DNA of 64,000 nucleotides from UKL13-3 sp964392775 (lineage in GTDB: Bacteria > Bacteroidota > Bacteroidia > UKL13-3). Below, one piece after another: positions 1-9,942 of the stretch. The notes under the pieces were generated by a model. The model did not search any database. It had not been told where the DNA came from and saw only the letters and a program-made list of their open reading frames with translations. A program made the position numbers and the translations under genes. The stretch spans positions 62,001 to 126,000 of the forward strand of contig CAYMRD010000001.1 in assembly GCA_964392775.1 (NCBI GenBank). The letters are read 5' to 3'. Each line of letters starts with the position of its first letter. Position 1 is the first letter of the stretch.

Positions 1-1
1 G

Positions 2-103
2 GTGTGTACCGCCTTAAGGCTCAAGATTGATGGTAAGAGAATGTTCGACTTGGAAGTATGGGAACTTCCAAGAAATCAGGTGTTAGTGCAACCAATCGAA
101 TAA
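2..103 (+). CDS. C-terminal end of an unidentified protein (partial)
   Basis: An open frame runs from the window edge to a TAA at 101-103 and gives 33 residues ending in VLVQPIE. The other two forward frames stop within the first 30 bases. The piece is too short to identify. It is called only because it is the sole open frame and ends 60 bp before the next gene on the same strand. Confidence 0.4.
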   Translation: MCTALRLKIDGKRMFDLEVWELPRNQVLVQPIE

Positions 104-162
104 AGCAGTTGTCTTAAGAGAAATAAAGTATTATTTTTCGCCACTTATAATTTCGAAGAAGC

Positions 163-2367
163 ATGAAAAAACTTTTATTGAGTGCAGCATTTTTGGTTTC
201 GATACTGGGGGCTTCGGCTCAGCAAAACTCTTGCGGGACAGATAGTCACTATAAAAACAGTGTAGAAAGAAACCCGGAACTGGCTGCTCAACGAGTTCAG
301 TTTGAATCCTCATTTAGAGAGGCAATGAAGTCGTATAATCCTGAAGACTATAAAGTTAAAGGGTATCAGAAAAACAGTGCACCTAAGTATATTATTCCGG
401 TAGTTGTTCATATTATCCATCAAAATGGTCCGGAAAACATAACTGAGGCTCAGATTATGAGTGAGATAAACTTTATGAACCAAAGTTTCAGAAAGCTGAA
501 TAACGATACTGGAAATATCAGGCCTGTGTTTAAAGATATTGCTGCTGATGCCCAGATTGAGTTTAGGTTGGCCCAAAAAGACCCCGATGGCAATTGTACC
601 AATGGGATTGTTCGCTATTATTCTCCTCTGACAACCAAAGCGAATGACGAACTTAAGAAACAAACCGTATGGGACAGCAAACGTTATTTCAATATTTGGA
701 TTGTAAATTATATTCAAAGAGATCCTGTTGATGGTCGAATATTAGGTTATGCACAATTTCCATTTGCCACAACCGGAGGTGTTTCAGGGGCGTCAACAGA
801 TGGCATTATGATTTCGTATGACTACTTTGGACAGTCGGGAAATATTGCAGCCAAGCCAACGCCTAATCATACTACCACAACGCATGAAGTGGGACATTGG
901 TTAGGGTTGTATCATCCTTTCCAGGGTGACAGTTGCTCTGGTGAAGGTGATGGTATTAATGAAACGCCAGTAACTTATAATAACGTGGGAGCTACACGTA
1001 ATGTAAATAATGCTAATTATAATTCTTGTGCTACTGACAATCCGGATCTTCCGGATCAACAAGAAAATTACATGGATTATTTTGTTTGTCAGGAACGTTG
1101 CGCAAATATGTTTACCCTGGAACAAGCTGCCCGCATGCACTTCTGTTTAGAAAATTATAGAAGAGAATTGTGGCAACCGGAAAATTTGACACGTACAGGA
1201 GTTGCCGATGGGATTTCATGTACTCCTCAGGCAATCGCTTCATTCTATATGACAACGCCCGGTAAAAGTGTGTGTAAAGGAAGCTCCGTAACGTTCAGGG
1301 ATAATAGTTATAATGCTACCATTACCAGTTGGGATTGGGATTTCGGGGCAGACGCTACTGTTTCTGGTGCTAATACCAGCACCGCTACTGTAACCTACAG
1401 CACTTCAGGATGGAAAACAGTTTCGCTAACCGTTAACGGAACAAGCAAAACCACGATTAAGAACTATATTTATGTTGAACCAACTCCTTATCGCAGCTTA
1501 CCTAATGGATTTGAACATGCGGATTGGGATTATCTAAACGATTATCTGCAAAACGGATGGTACTTTGAGAATGAACTCCCTGCAACATGGACTCCTGTGA
1601 CTACAGCATATGTTGATGGAAACAGAAGTATGATGTTAGCAGGGTACACTCTCGACTATGCTTATACGTATTCATTGGTTTCCCCAACGTATAATTTATC
1701 ATCAGCGTCATCTCCGTTTATTAGCTATTATTATTCGTTTGCTGCTAATTATAAATCAGGAGGAGTTGGAACTCAGGATACCAGAGATATCTTTAGGTTG
1801 TTCGTTTCTTATGATTGCGGAAAAAGTTGGCTGCAAAAGAAAAGTGTAGGAGCTAGCTCAAACCCGGATGTTGCAAATCCTCTTACAACAGCAGGAAGTG
1901 CAGTTCATTCATCCATACGATACACACCTGTTAATCCTTCGCAATGGAGGAGGGATGGGATTTCTGGTGCACTTGTGGGGTCAGCATCGCAGTTGGGCAG
2001 TGTTAAGTTTAAACTTTCGTTTACGTACTATGGCGGTAATAACTTCTACTTAGACAATCTGGTGGTAGGATCACAAAATACAGGTGTGAATGATGTTGCC
2101 GCAAAAGATATCAGCTTTTCTGTAATGCCGAATCCGTTCCAGTCATCTGCTACCATTCAATATGAGTTAATCAACGAGTCGGATGTAAGCATCAAATTAT
2201 ATGATGTTGTAGGAAAAGAAGTAGCTACCGTACAAGAAGGAAAAAAACTATCGGGAGTTCAGTCGGTAACGATTAGCAAAGACGAACTTGGCTTAACAAG
2301 CGGGTTGTATTTTGTGAAAACGAAAGTGGGTTCTTCTCAGTTCAGCACCAAGATTTTGATTCAGTAA
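163..2367 (+). CDS. Secreted M43-family zinc metalloprotease with PKD domain and T9SS sorting domain
   Basis: A 734-aa protein with a signal peptide (MKKLLLSAAFLVSILGASAQ). The zinc motif HEVGHWLGLYH lies at residues 241-251, the extended HExxHxxGxxH of M43 (cytophagalysin/pappalysin-like) peptidases. A Met-turn-like NYMDY follows about 60 residues later. A PKD-like module (SWDWDFGADATVSG) sits near residues 360-440, then a beta-rich jelly-roll-like region. The last ~75 residues are a T9SS type A C-terminal domain (VMPNPF..., ending GLYFVKTKVG...KILIQ). The protein is expected to cross the outer membrane by type IX secretion and act outside the cell. Substrate cannot be read from sequence. 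A terminator follows at 2392-2430, so it is probably monocistronic. Confidence 0.93.
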   Translation: MKKLLLSAAFLVSILGASAQQNSCGTDSHYKNSVERNPELAAQRVQFESSFREAMKSYNPEDYKVKGYQKNSAPKYIIPVVVHIIHQNGPENITEAQIMSEINFMNQSFRKLNNDTGNIRPVFKDIAADAQIEFRLAQKDPDGNCTNGIVRYYSPLTTKANDELKKQTVWDSKRYFNIWIVNYIQRDPVDGRILGYAQFPFATTGGVSGASTDGIMISYDYFGQSGNIAAKPTPNHTTTTHEVGHWLGLYHPFQGDSCSGEGDGINETPVTYNNVGATRNVNNANYNSCATDNPDLPDQQENYMDYFVCQERCANMFTLEQAARMHFCLENYRRELWQPENLTRTGVADGISCTPQAIASFYMTTPGKSVCKGSSVTFRDNSYNATITSWDWDFGADATVSGANTSTATVTYSTSGWKTVSLTVNGTSKTTIKNYIYVEPTPYRSLPNGFEHADWDYLNDYLQNGWYFENELPATWTPVTTAYVDGNRSMMLAGYTLDYAYTYSLVSPTYNLSSASSPFISYYYSFAANYKSGGVGTQDTRDIFRLFVSYDCGKSWLQKKSVGASSNPDVANPLTTAGSAVHSSIRYTPVNPSQWRRDGISGALVGSASQLGSVKFKLSFTYYGGNNFYLDNLVVGSQNTGVNDVAAKDISFSVMPNPFQSSATIQYELINESDVSIKLYDVVGKEVATVQEGKKLSGVQSVTISKDELGLTSGLYFVKTKVGSSQFSTKILIQ

Positions 2368-2391
2368 GGTATCATATATTATTCTCAACTC

Positions 2392-2430
2392 AAAAGCGTT
2401 CTGAAGTATATTGCTTCAGGGCGCTTTTTT
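2392..2430 (+). terminator. Rho-independent terminator after the M43 protease
   Basis: A 15-bp stem (2392-2406 with 2414-2428, two G-U pairs, 7-nt loop) ends in a run of T, 25 bp after the stop codon. Confidence 0.85.
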
Positions 2431-2765
2431 TATGTTCAACAATCGGTATGCGTATGAGAACCTTTAATGATTAATCTGCTAACCCGAAACTATCGAGTCC
2501 GCAGTTAATCAGTCGGCAGTCGCGAGTAAAGTCTCGATACCTCGAATGGAGAGGCAAACTCTCCATCGGGAGCAGAGCCTCGCGACATAAAACAACAAAC
2601 AGAATAAAAGAAACGGACTATCGAGAAGCCCCCTGCCCCTGAAAGGGGGCCAACCGCACACATTCTAAAAGACTTGTGCGCGGAACTCTCTTTAGGGTCG
2701 GGGGCAGGGAAAAGAATGTTGAAAAAACGAATGCCCACACAATTAACTCTATTATTAAATAGCAC
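2431..2765. repeat. Non-coding gap with degenerate dispersed repeat motifs
   Basis: No convincing gene. The stretch holds the CGCAGT..CAGTCGGCAGT type motif near 2500-2521, a small hairpin (ATGGAGAG/CTCTCCAT around 2546-2564), and an imperfect inverted pair of C/G blocks (2629-2650 and 2690-2709). Similar blocks recur at 34041-34110, 60990-61020 and 62651-62681, so this looks like decayed dispersed repeat material. Confidence 0.5.
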
Positions 2766-2800
2766 AAAAAAAGCCGCTGCAACTACGTTGCAGCGGCTTC
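2766..2800 (-). terminator. Terminator of the DUF6580 gene
   Basis: A perfect 13-bp stem (2771-2783 with 2787-2799, loop TAC). On the minus strand it is followed by seven T. It lies 20 bp past the stop codon at 2820. Confidence 0.85.
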
Positions 2801-2819
2801 TGGGTATATTATATCTAAC

Positions 2820-3362
2820 TTATTTAGCTTCTTTTAAAGAAGGAATGTTGATGCTCAGTAAATAGAAACCTCCGAATAATACAGAACTGTAAAACAAATC
2901 GCCCATTAATGTATTTTGGAAGAATGGAATTGCAGCAGCATAACATGTTGCTAAACCGGCACCGTTCATTGGGTAAAGAGCAGGTGTGTGGAAGTATCCG
3001 CCTAACCATACCGCAAAATTTGTCAGTATAAAGAATAGTACCGAAGAAGCAATAGTAGCTCCGGCAACTCTAATCAACCCTTTGTTTGCCTGAAGTGTGA
3101 TTCCTAAAATGGCGATTAGTGCAAAACAACCGTACACAGTAATAACCTGCTCGGTGAATACCCATCCGTTAAAGCCCATCAGTGCATCGCTCAACAACAT
3201 TGCCAACAATGGAATAATGATAGCCAGATACCGGTTACTGATGTATGCTCCGCCAAAAAGAGCCATTGCAGCCAATGGGGTAAAGTTTGGAGCATGAGGC
3301 AATAAGCGGGTTAAGGCTGCTGCAAATACAATTGCTATTACGGTAATAATACGTTTGTTCAT
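2820..3362 (-). CDS. DUF6580-type integral membrane protein
   Basis: A 180-aa, very hydrophobic protein with about five to six membrane segments. The N-terminal stretch MNKRIITVIAIVFAAALTRLLPH followed by NFTPLAAMALFGGAYI, then DALMGF and a C-terminal FQNTLMGDLFYSSVLFG, matches my memory of the DUF6580 family, whose topology resembles vitamin/cofactor ECF transporter S components. No energy-coupling genes are adjacent, so no substrate can be given. Alone on the minus strand, with its own terminator. Confidence 0.75.
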   Translation of the reverse strand: MNKRIITVIAIVFAAALTRLLPHAPNFTPLAAMALFGGAYISNRYLAIIIPLLAMLLSDALMGFNGWVFTEQVITVYGCFALIAILGITLQANKGLIRVAGATIASSVLFFILTNFAVWLGGYFHTPALYPMNGAGLATCYAAAIPFFQNTLMGDLFYSSVLFGGFYLLSINIPSLKEAK

Positions 3363-3531
3363 CTTTAGTTAAATTAACTTGTTGATGCGAAAGTAAGCTG
3401 TGCCGGTAAAATAACAAAGGAGCCCGCTAAGTTTTATTGCCCTTAATCCAAAATCCTTACCATTCAAAAAAATGCTTGTGGAATATGTTTAAAAAGGCAG
3501 AAATTGCAGCCTCTTACTAAAAAACGAACGA

Positions 3532-6402
3532 ATGAAAAAGTTATTCTTAGCATCGGTAGTGGTATCAGCCATGATATTCGGAGTGAAAGCGCAAGCTCCG
3601 GCTACTCCAACCGATCCCAATCAACCGGTTCTGGTCGAAAAAGTGACAGTTACACCGGGTGAACTTGTTATTCCATACGAAAAATGGCGTTTACCTAATG
3701 GACTGACCGTGATTATACATGAAGACCACTCCGATCCGATTGTTCATGTTGACGTAACCTACCATGTAGGTTCGGCTCGTGAAACTCCGGGTAAATCGGG
3801 TTTTGCTCATTTCTTCGAACACATGATGTTCCAGGGGTCTGATCACGTTGCCGATGAGGAACATTTTAAAATTGTTCAGGGTGCCGGTGGTCAGATGAAT
3901 GGAACCACCAACCGCGACCGTACCAATTATTTTGAAACGCTTCCTAAAAACTATATGGAAACAGCTCTTTGGTTAGAAGCTGATCGTATGGGTTTTTTAC
4001 TGGATGCCGTTACTCAAAAGAAATTTGAGGTTCAACGTGCCACGGTTAAAAATGAAAAAGGTCAGAATGTGGATAATGTTCCTTATGGAAGGGTAGACGA
4101 GGTTAAAGGCCAGATTTTATACCCGACAAGCCATCCATATAGCTGGACAACTATCGGATATGTGGAAGATCTGGATCGGGTGAATGTGGAAGATTTGAAA
4201 AACTTCTTTCAACGCTGGTATGGGCCAAACAATGCTAGTTTAGTTGTTGCCGGAGATGTGAACCCTCAGGAGGTGTTAAAAATGGCGATGAAATATTTTG
4301 GTCCGATTGCCCGTGGTCCGGAAGTACGCAAACAGCGTGTTGAGCCGGTGCGTTTGGCTGACAATGTATATGCAACATATTTGGATAATATCGTATTCCC
4401 ATTAACTTATATTACCTATCCAACCGTTCCGAACTATCATCCTGATGAGGCGGCCCTTGATATCTTATCGATGGTATTGGGTAATGGAAACAATTCTATT
4501 TTCTATAAGAATTTTGTAAAGTCGGAGAAAGCAATATTTGCAAGCGTAAATCATCCAACTTCAGAGCTTGCAGGCGAGTTCAGTATTGGTACTTATGCAT
4601 TTCCTTTTGGTGATGTTGATATGGAAACCCTGGTAACTCAAACATTGGAAGAGTTTAACAAAACCGGAGTAAGTGATGATGATATTGCACGTGCAAAAGC
4701 AGGCATGGAAACCCGGTTCATGTCGAGCTTGCAAAGTGTGAGTGGTAAAGCAAGCCAGTTGGCTATGTGGAACTATCTGTTGCCAAATAAATCCAACAAT
4801 ATGAAGGATGAAATGGCTCGTTACAGCAAAGTAACCAAAGAAGATGTAATGCGTGTTTTCCGTCAGTACATCTATGGTAAAAAAGCAGCAATTGTAAATG
4901 TAAAAGCCAAACAAAAAAATGCGGGTGCCAAAGAAGATGCTAAGGAAGAAACACAGTTGGCAACCAGCTCCGGTAAAGCATCTTCTGAGTTGGAATACAA
5001 AGGTTTAGTATACAAAAAACCGGTTGATAATTTCGACCGCAGCAAACGTCCGGAAATTGTTGGAACTGTAACACCGGTTGTGCCTCAGATGTTCCAAACC
5101 AAATTTGACAATGGTTTGAGATTGATTGGTACCAGCACTTCTGAAGTGCCAATGGTTACGATGATTTTGACCATTAAAGGAGGTAATAATGCTTTGGCGA
5201 ATGAAATCGGAAAATCAGGTTTGGCTTCTGTTACAGCAGATATGATGGGCGAAGCAACTCAAAACTACACATCAGAGGCATTCTCAAACGAGTTGGACAA
5301 ACTGGGTTCATCTATCCGTTTTTCTGCAAGTCGTGAGGCCATTACAATGCTTGTAAATGCACCTAAGAAAAACTTAGATGCTACCCTTAAGTTGGTTGAA
5401 GAAAAATTACTTCGTCCGAAATTTACTCCTGACGATTTCAAATTGATTCAAAAGCAAACTGCGGAAGGAATTAATGCCGAGCGTGTGAATGCAGGCGATC
5501 AGGCTAATAAAGTATATTCCCGTTTGTTGTTTGGAAAGTCAATTCTGGCTGAGCCTGTTAATGGAACTATCAAAACCATTAAAGGAATGAGCGTAAAAGA
5601 TGTACAAAGCTATTATGATCGTTTCTTTACACCAACAGGAAGCAACCTTGTTGTTGTGGGTGATGTTACTGAAGCCGAGCTTATGCCTAAATTAGCATTC
5701 CTGAAAAACTGGCAGAAGAAAGAAGTGGTATTGCCTCCGGTGGTGAGTGCTGCTCCGGTAATCGCGAAAACGCAGATTTATATTGTCGATAAATACAAAG
5801 CGGCACAATCGGAAATCCGTGTGGGTTGCCGTGCCGTGCCTTATGATTACAATGGTAAGTTCTTCAAATCAGCAGTGATGAACTTCCCGTTAGGTGGTAA
5901 CTTTAACAGTCGCCTGAATTTGAACCTGCGTGAAGAAAAAGGATTTACCTATGGTATTCGCGCAAGCTTCGGTGGAACTAAAGACTATGGAACATATACA
6001 ATTGCAGCAGGTGTTCGTGCCAGCTCAACTGATAGTTCATTGAAAGAGATTTTCTATGAATTGAACCAATACCGTGAAAGTGGAATCACCAATGAAGAAT
6101 TATCATACACCAAACAGGCACTAACCCAGGGTGATGCACTTCGTTATGAAACTACATACGATAAAGCCAGTTTCTTAGGCCAAATTGCCCGCTTTGATTT
6201 GCCGGTAGATTATATCGCGCAACAAAGCAAAGTGTTGGATGCAATAAATAAAGCAGAAGTTGATGCATTGGCTAAAGAGATGTTGCCAACGGATAAAATG
6301 GTAATTGTGGTAATTGGTGATAAAGAAAAAATCATGGAGTCGCTTCAAAAACTTCAAATCAATGGCCAGCCGGCTAAGATTGTAGATTATAAATTGGAGT
6401 AA
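3532..6402 (+). CDS. M16-family zinc peptidase (pitrilysin/processing-protease type), two-domain
   Basis: A 956-aa protein with a signal peptide ending near GVKAQA. The first M16 domain carries the inverted zinc motif HFFEH (His93, Glu96, His97) with the third ligand Glu in VKNEKGQN (residue 175). The second half, from about residue 515 (PQMFQTKFDNGLRLIG), repeats the fold but lacks HxxEH, as expected for the catalytically silent partner. It probably degrades peptides in the periplasm. The start at 3532 is supported by the signal peptide. A strong terminator follows. Confidence 0.93.
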   Translation: MKKLFLASVVVSAMIFGVKAQAPATPTDPNQPVLVEKVTVTPGELVIPYEKWRLPNGLTVIIHEDHSDPIVHVDVTYHVGSARETPGKSGFAHFFEHMMFQGSDHVADEEHFKIVQGAGGQMNGTTNRDRTNYFETLPKNYMETALWLEADRMGFLLDAVTQKKFEVQRATVKNEKGQNVDNVPYGRVDEVKGQILYPTSHPYSWTTIGYVEDLDRVNVEDLKNFFQRWYGPNNASLVVAGDVNPQEVLKMAMKYFGPIARGPEVRKQRVEPVRLADNVYATYLDNIVFPLTYITYPTVPNYHPDEAALDILSMVLGNGNNSIFYKNFVKSEKAIFASVNHPTSELAGEFSIGTYAFPFGDVDMETLVTQTLEEFNKTGVSDDDIARAKAGMETRFMSSLQSVSGKASQLAMWNYLLPNKSNNMKDEMARYSKVTKEDVMRVFRQYIYGKKAAIVNVKAKQKNAGAKEDAKEETQLATSSGKASSELEYKGLVYKKPVDNFDRSKRPEIVGTVTPVVPQMFQTKFDNGLRLIGTSTSEVPMVTMILTIKGGNNALANEIGKSGLASVTADMMGEATQNYTSEAFSNELDKLGSSIRFSASREAITMLVNAPKKNLDATLKLVEEKLLRPKFTPDDFKLIQKQTAEGINAERVNAGDQANKVYSRLLFGKSILAEPVNGTIKTIKGMSVKDVQSYYDRFFTPTGSNLVVVGDVTEAELMPKLAFLKNWQKKEVVLPPVVSAAPVIAKTQIYIVDKYKAAQSEIRVGCRAVPYDYNGKFFKSAVMNFPLGGNFNSRLNLNLREEKGFTYGIRASFGGTKDYGTYTIAAGVRASSTDSSLKEIFYELNQYRESGITNEELSYTKQALTQGDALRYETTYDKASFLGQIARFDLPVDYIAQQSKVLDAINKAEVDALAKEMLPTDKMVIVVIGDKEKIMESLQKLQINGQPAKIVDYKLE

Positions 6403-6423
6403 TCAAGTCTGTAAAATAAATAG

Positions 6424-6460
6424 AAACAGGGTCGTTGCCGAAAGGTGGCGACCCTGTTTT
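6424..6460 (+). terminator. Terminator after the M16 peptidase
   Basis: An 11-bp stem AAACAGGGTCG (6424-6434) with CGACCCTGTTT (6449-6459), then TGTTG, 22 bp after the stop. Confidence 0.8.
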
Positions 6461-6533
6461 GTTGTGTAAAGAACGTGGCATTGTTTTGTAATCCCTGTTT
6501 GCTTTGGTATTTTCACAGCGTAAAAAGTATGTT

Positions 6534-7289
6534 ATGAAAAGCATTTTGAAAATAGTTTTATTAATTCAAATGATGATGGGTGTTGCAATGGTAAGAGCGC
6601 AAGAAGCAAGTCCGTATCCTACAGTGTTGATTGAGTTGTTTTCGTCCGAAGGTTGTTCGAGCTGCCCTGAAGCTGATGCTTTTTTGAAAGAACTGATAAC
6701 GATTTCTGACTCTAATAATGCTCCCGTTTTTTGTTTGGATTATCATGTTGATATCTGGAATAAATCGGGATGGGTTGATCGTTTCTCAGATACAGCCTTT
6801 TCGCGCAGACAACGTGAATACATGGTGAAATCAGGGCAACCGGCAATGTTTACTCCCATGATGTTTGTGAATGGAGGAGGAGCACTGCCGGGCGGGGCTA
6901 AAAAAGAGGTAGCCAAACTCATTAACCAAAACATGTCAGGTGTGCCCAAGGCCAGTTTGCTAACCCGTGCGGGTTATGTTGCACAAACCAATAAGCTCAT
7001 TGTTTCGTATGAAATAGCAGGTGAAACGGACAGTTGTGTATTGAGCTTGGTTTTGGCTTACAAAGAAATTACCAGCGAGATTACCGGAGGCGAAAACAAA
7101 GGGAAAACATTGGTTCATCATCAAACTGCAAAAGTGTGGAAAGAGTTTGCAATCGGCCCCGGCAAAAAGGGGAAAATCGAGATGGATTTACCAACCGATG
7201 TTCCCCTTTCCAATTTAATGCTTATCAGCTTTGTGCAACACGTTCCTACCTGGAGGGTATATGCAACCGACCAATTGAAGTTTCGTTAG
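6534..7289 (+). CDS. DUF1223 family thioredoxin-like secreted protein
   Basis: A 251-aa protein from the ATG at 6534. A TTG at 6504 in the same frame would put ten charged residues before the signal peptide (MKSILKIVLLIQ...RAQ) and is less likely. The motif VLIELFSSEGCSSCPEAD near residues 25-43 has the CxxC-like pair of DUF1223 proteins, with the downstream GQPAMFTPMMFVNG. The family is thioredoxin-fold and of unknown biochemical role. The stop overlaps the stop of the convergent M1 peptidase gene by 2 bp. Confidence 0.85.
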   Translation: MKSILKIVLLIQMMMGVAMVRAQEASPYPTVLIELFSSEGCSSCPEADAFLKELITISDSNNAPVFCLDYHVDIWNKSGWVDRFSDTAFSRRQREYMVKSGQPAMFTPMMFVNGGGALPGGAKKEVAKLINQNMSGVPKASLLTRAGYVAQTNKLIVSYEIAGETDSCVLSLVLAYKEITSEITGGENKGKTLVHHQTAKVWKEFAIGPGKKGKIEMDLPTDVPLSNLMLISFVQHVPTWRVYATDQLKFR

Positions 7290-9904
7290 TTTCCTAACAG
7301 GTTTGCAATCTCAGATACCATAGCTTGCGCTGATTCTTTGCGCGAGATGATTCCTTGTTTCTCGTCTGCTTTCAGTTTTTTGTTGCTCAATTGTTTATCT
7401 GCGTCTTCAATTTGCGTTTGATATTTCTTTTTCAAACTGCTCAGGCATTGCTTAGCTGCAACAGAGTATACTGCTTTTTCTTTATTGTCCTGTTTGGTCC
7501 AATTACCTAGTTGTGGTAACGCTTTACGAACAATAGTGCTTTCTTGTTTCAACAGATACTGGTTGTAGTAACTAAATATCTGGTAGGTGTAATGATTTTG
7601 TGCTGAAAGTTGTTTTTCAAAGTATGCTACATAATCTGACTGAGCATGGTCTGCTATAACTTCGTTGACCGTCATTTGCAAACGCCTGTTTGTTGTGTAC
7701 AATAATGGTTGTACTGCTTCTAATGCTTTGGTTCCATCAATATCTGAGATGGCAGATAAAGATGCAGCAACAACATTATAAGAAGAGTCGTTTAATCCTT
7801 TGGTAAAAGCGGGTATAAACCGTTTCCCATCCCATTCACTTAATACCATCATCGCATTCACTCGCACACTCGATTTCGGATCGGTAGCAGCAAGATTTAC
7901 CAAACGATCTTCATATTGTTTATGTAAGGAAGGAGAGAGGGCTCCAATCAACTCAATAGCCAGTTCTCTGTATCCGAAAAAGGAATCATTAAGTGCTTGT
8001 TCAATACCGCTGGTGAGAACACTACTCAGAGTATCAATGCCTCCAATGGCAAGTCCATCCACTGCTAAACTCTTATCTCTATAGGTTGGTGCATACAAAA
8101 ACTGCAATGCATATTCCTCTTTGCTTTTTTGCTCCGATACTTTTGCCAGTAAAATATTTTTGGCATCAAACACAACCAATGCTATGGGCTCATCGCTTTT
8201 AATACCGGTTTGCCAATTGGTTTTGTCAATCCTGATATTGTGACGGGTTGCTTTACCCTGAGCATTGTATACATCAACAGCAACAGGCAAGTTAAAGATG
8301 CCAGACTGTGTAGTGTCCTGAGTTTGATTAATGGTTAAGGAAACTTGCTTTTTGTCGTCACTTAAGCGGGTGGATACACTTAACTCAGGATGACCGCTGC
8401 CAAAATACCATTGATTGAAAAACCAGTTTAAGTCTTCTCCCGTTACTTCTTCAAATGCTAAACGCAGGTCGTGTACTTCCGCAGTTTTAAATTTGTTTTT
8501 GGTGAGATACAATTTAAGTGACGTGAAGAAAGCATCATCCCCAATATAGTCGCGCAGCATGTGCAGGATACGGCTTCCTTTTTGGTAACTCACCACATCA
8601 AACATATCCTCACGGCTCCGGTAGTGGTAACGGATTAGTTTTTTATTATAGGCTCTTTTTTGATTCAGATATGCTTTCAGATTGTCCTCAAAATCGTAGT
8701 CTGCCAGAGTTTTTCCGTATTTGTATTCATTCCAGAGGTATTCGCCATAAGAGGCAAATGATTCATTGAGTGAAATGTTTGACCACGATTCACAGGTTAC
8801 CAGGTCGCCAAACCAATGGTGGAATAACTCGTGTGAAATGATATGCTCCCAGGTATTGTCTAAATGTTCACGTGAGTCATGTTGTACAGGTTCAAAGTGA
8901 ACTACGGCAGATGTATTTTCCATGGCTCCGCTCACAAAATCGCGCACCACTATTTGCGAGTATTTGTCCCAAGGATAATCAACACCCAAACGTTTGGAGA
9001 AACATTCCATCATTTCAGGGGTGGTTCCAAAAATCATTTTGGCATAAGGAGCATACGCTTTTTCAAGGTATGAGTTCACTTCAACAGAGTCTCTCCAAAA
9101 GTCTCTGGTTTCTACAAATTCTCCTACGGCAATCATAGTGAGATACGGAGCATGTGGCAAACGCTGCGACCAATAGTCGGTGCGGGTTCCGTTGGGATTG
9201 TCGTTACTGTAAACAAGCGTTCCGTTTGATAATGTTGTTTCCTGCTGTTCAACAGTCAGGTAAATATCCTGAGTCATTTTTTCATTCGGGTAATCAATGG
9301 TTGGGAACCATCCGCTGTTGGATTGGGTTTCGCCCTGCGACCAAATCTGACGAGGTTTGTTGGTATCAGCCTTTAACGGATTGATAAAGTACAATCCTTT
9401 GGCATTACTGATAGCAGCACTTCCTTCTTCTTTTATTTCATTGGGACGGGCCGTATACTCGATGTAAACCGAAAAAGTATCGTTTCGGGTATATGTTTTA
9501 CCGAGGTCAATTTCAATAATACGATTGTTGTATGTGTAGTTAAGAATTTGGGTGTCTTGTTTGAGCAGTGCAATTTTGTGAATGATAAATTGCTTGGCAT
9601 CCAACTGCAATATTTGTTGCGGATAAAAATAAGGATGCAAGGTTAATTTTGCCTCTCCTAGAACATGCTGTTTTTCGTAATCAAAGCTAAGCCAGAGTGT
9701 TGTATGAATGAGGTCAAAAGTCTGTTTATGACTTTCGCGATAAGGATAAGTTTCCGTGTTTCTTCGGGAATCCGTTATGGTAATTTCCTGCAAGATTCTG
9801 TTCTCGGCAGTGTTTGCAGATGATGCGTTTTTGTTTACTTTGCACTGGCTAAAACTTAAGGCAACAGCCAGCAGTAAAATGGGGGATGTTTTTAGTATAC
9901 TCAT
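7286..9904 (-). CDS. M1-family aminopeptidase, lipoprotein
   Basis: An 872-aa protein if started at the ATG at 9904, chosen because a lipoprotein signal (MSILKTSPILLLAVALSFSQC) follows directly. An upstream TTG at 9922 adds six residues. The catalytic core shows GAMEN (SGAMENTSAVVH) and HELFHHWFGDLVT with the third zinc ligand Glu 18 residues on (NESFASYGEYLW), the M1 gluzincin signature. The C-terminal third is a helical HEAT-like repeat region (SPSLHKQYEDRLVNLAATDPKSSVRVNAM...). Expected to be membrane-anchored and to trim N-terminal residues from peptides. Divergent from the biotin-carrier gene 38 bp away. Confidence 0.92.
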   Translation of the reverse strand: MSILKTSPILLLAVALSFSQCKVNKNASSANTAENRILQEITITDSRRNTETYPYRESHKQTFDLIHTTLWLSFDYEKQHVLGEAKLTLHPYFYPQQILQLDAKQFIIHKIALLKQDTQILNYTYNNRIIEIDLGKTYTRNDTFSVYIEYTARPNEIKEEGSAAISNAKGLYFINPLKADTNKPRQIWSQGETQSNSGWFPTIDYPNEKMTQDIYLTVEQQETTLSNGTLVYSNDNPNGTRTDYWSQRLPHAPYLTMIAVGEFVETRDFWRDSVEVNSYLEKAYAPYAKMIFGTTPEMMECFSKRLGVDYPWDKYSQIVVRDFVSGAMENTSAVVHFEPVQHDSREHLDNTWEHIISHELFHHWFGDLVTCESWSNISLNESFASYGEYLWNEYKYGKTLADYDFEDNLKAYLNQKRAYNKKLIRYHYRSREDMFDVVSYQKGSRILHMLRDYIGDDAFFTSLKLYLTKNKFKTAEVHDLRLAFEEVTGEDLNWFFNQWYFGSGHPELSVSTRLSDDKKQVSLTINQTQDTTQSGIFNLPVAVDVYNAQGKATRHNIRIDKTNWQTGIKSDEPIALVVFDAKNILLAKVSEQKSKEEYALQFLYAPTYRDKSLAVDGLAIGGIDTLSSVLTSGIEQALNDSFFGYRELAIELIGALSPSLHKQYEDRLVNLAATDPKSSVRVNAMMVLSEWDGKRFIPAFTKGLNDSSYNVVAASLSAISDIDGTKALEAVQPLLYTTNRRLQMTVNEVIADHAQSDYVAYFEKQLSAQNHYTYQIFSYYNQYLLKQESTIVRKALPQLGNWTKQDNKEKAVYSVAAKQCLSSLKKKYQTQIEDADKQLSNKKLKADEKQGIISRKESAQAMVSEIANLLGN

Positions 9905-9942
9905 TTCAGCCACAAGTAACAATTTTTTAAACGAATAGTAAA

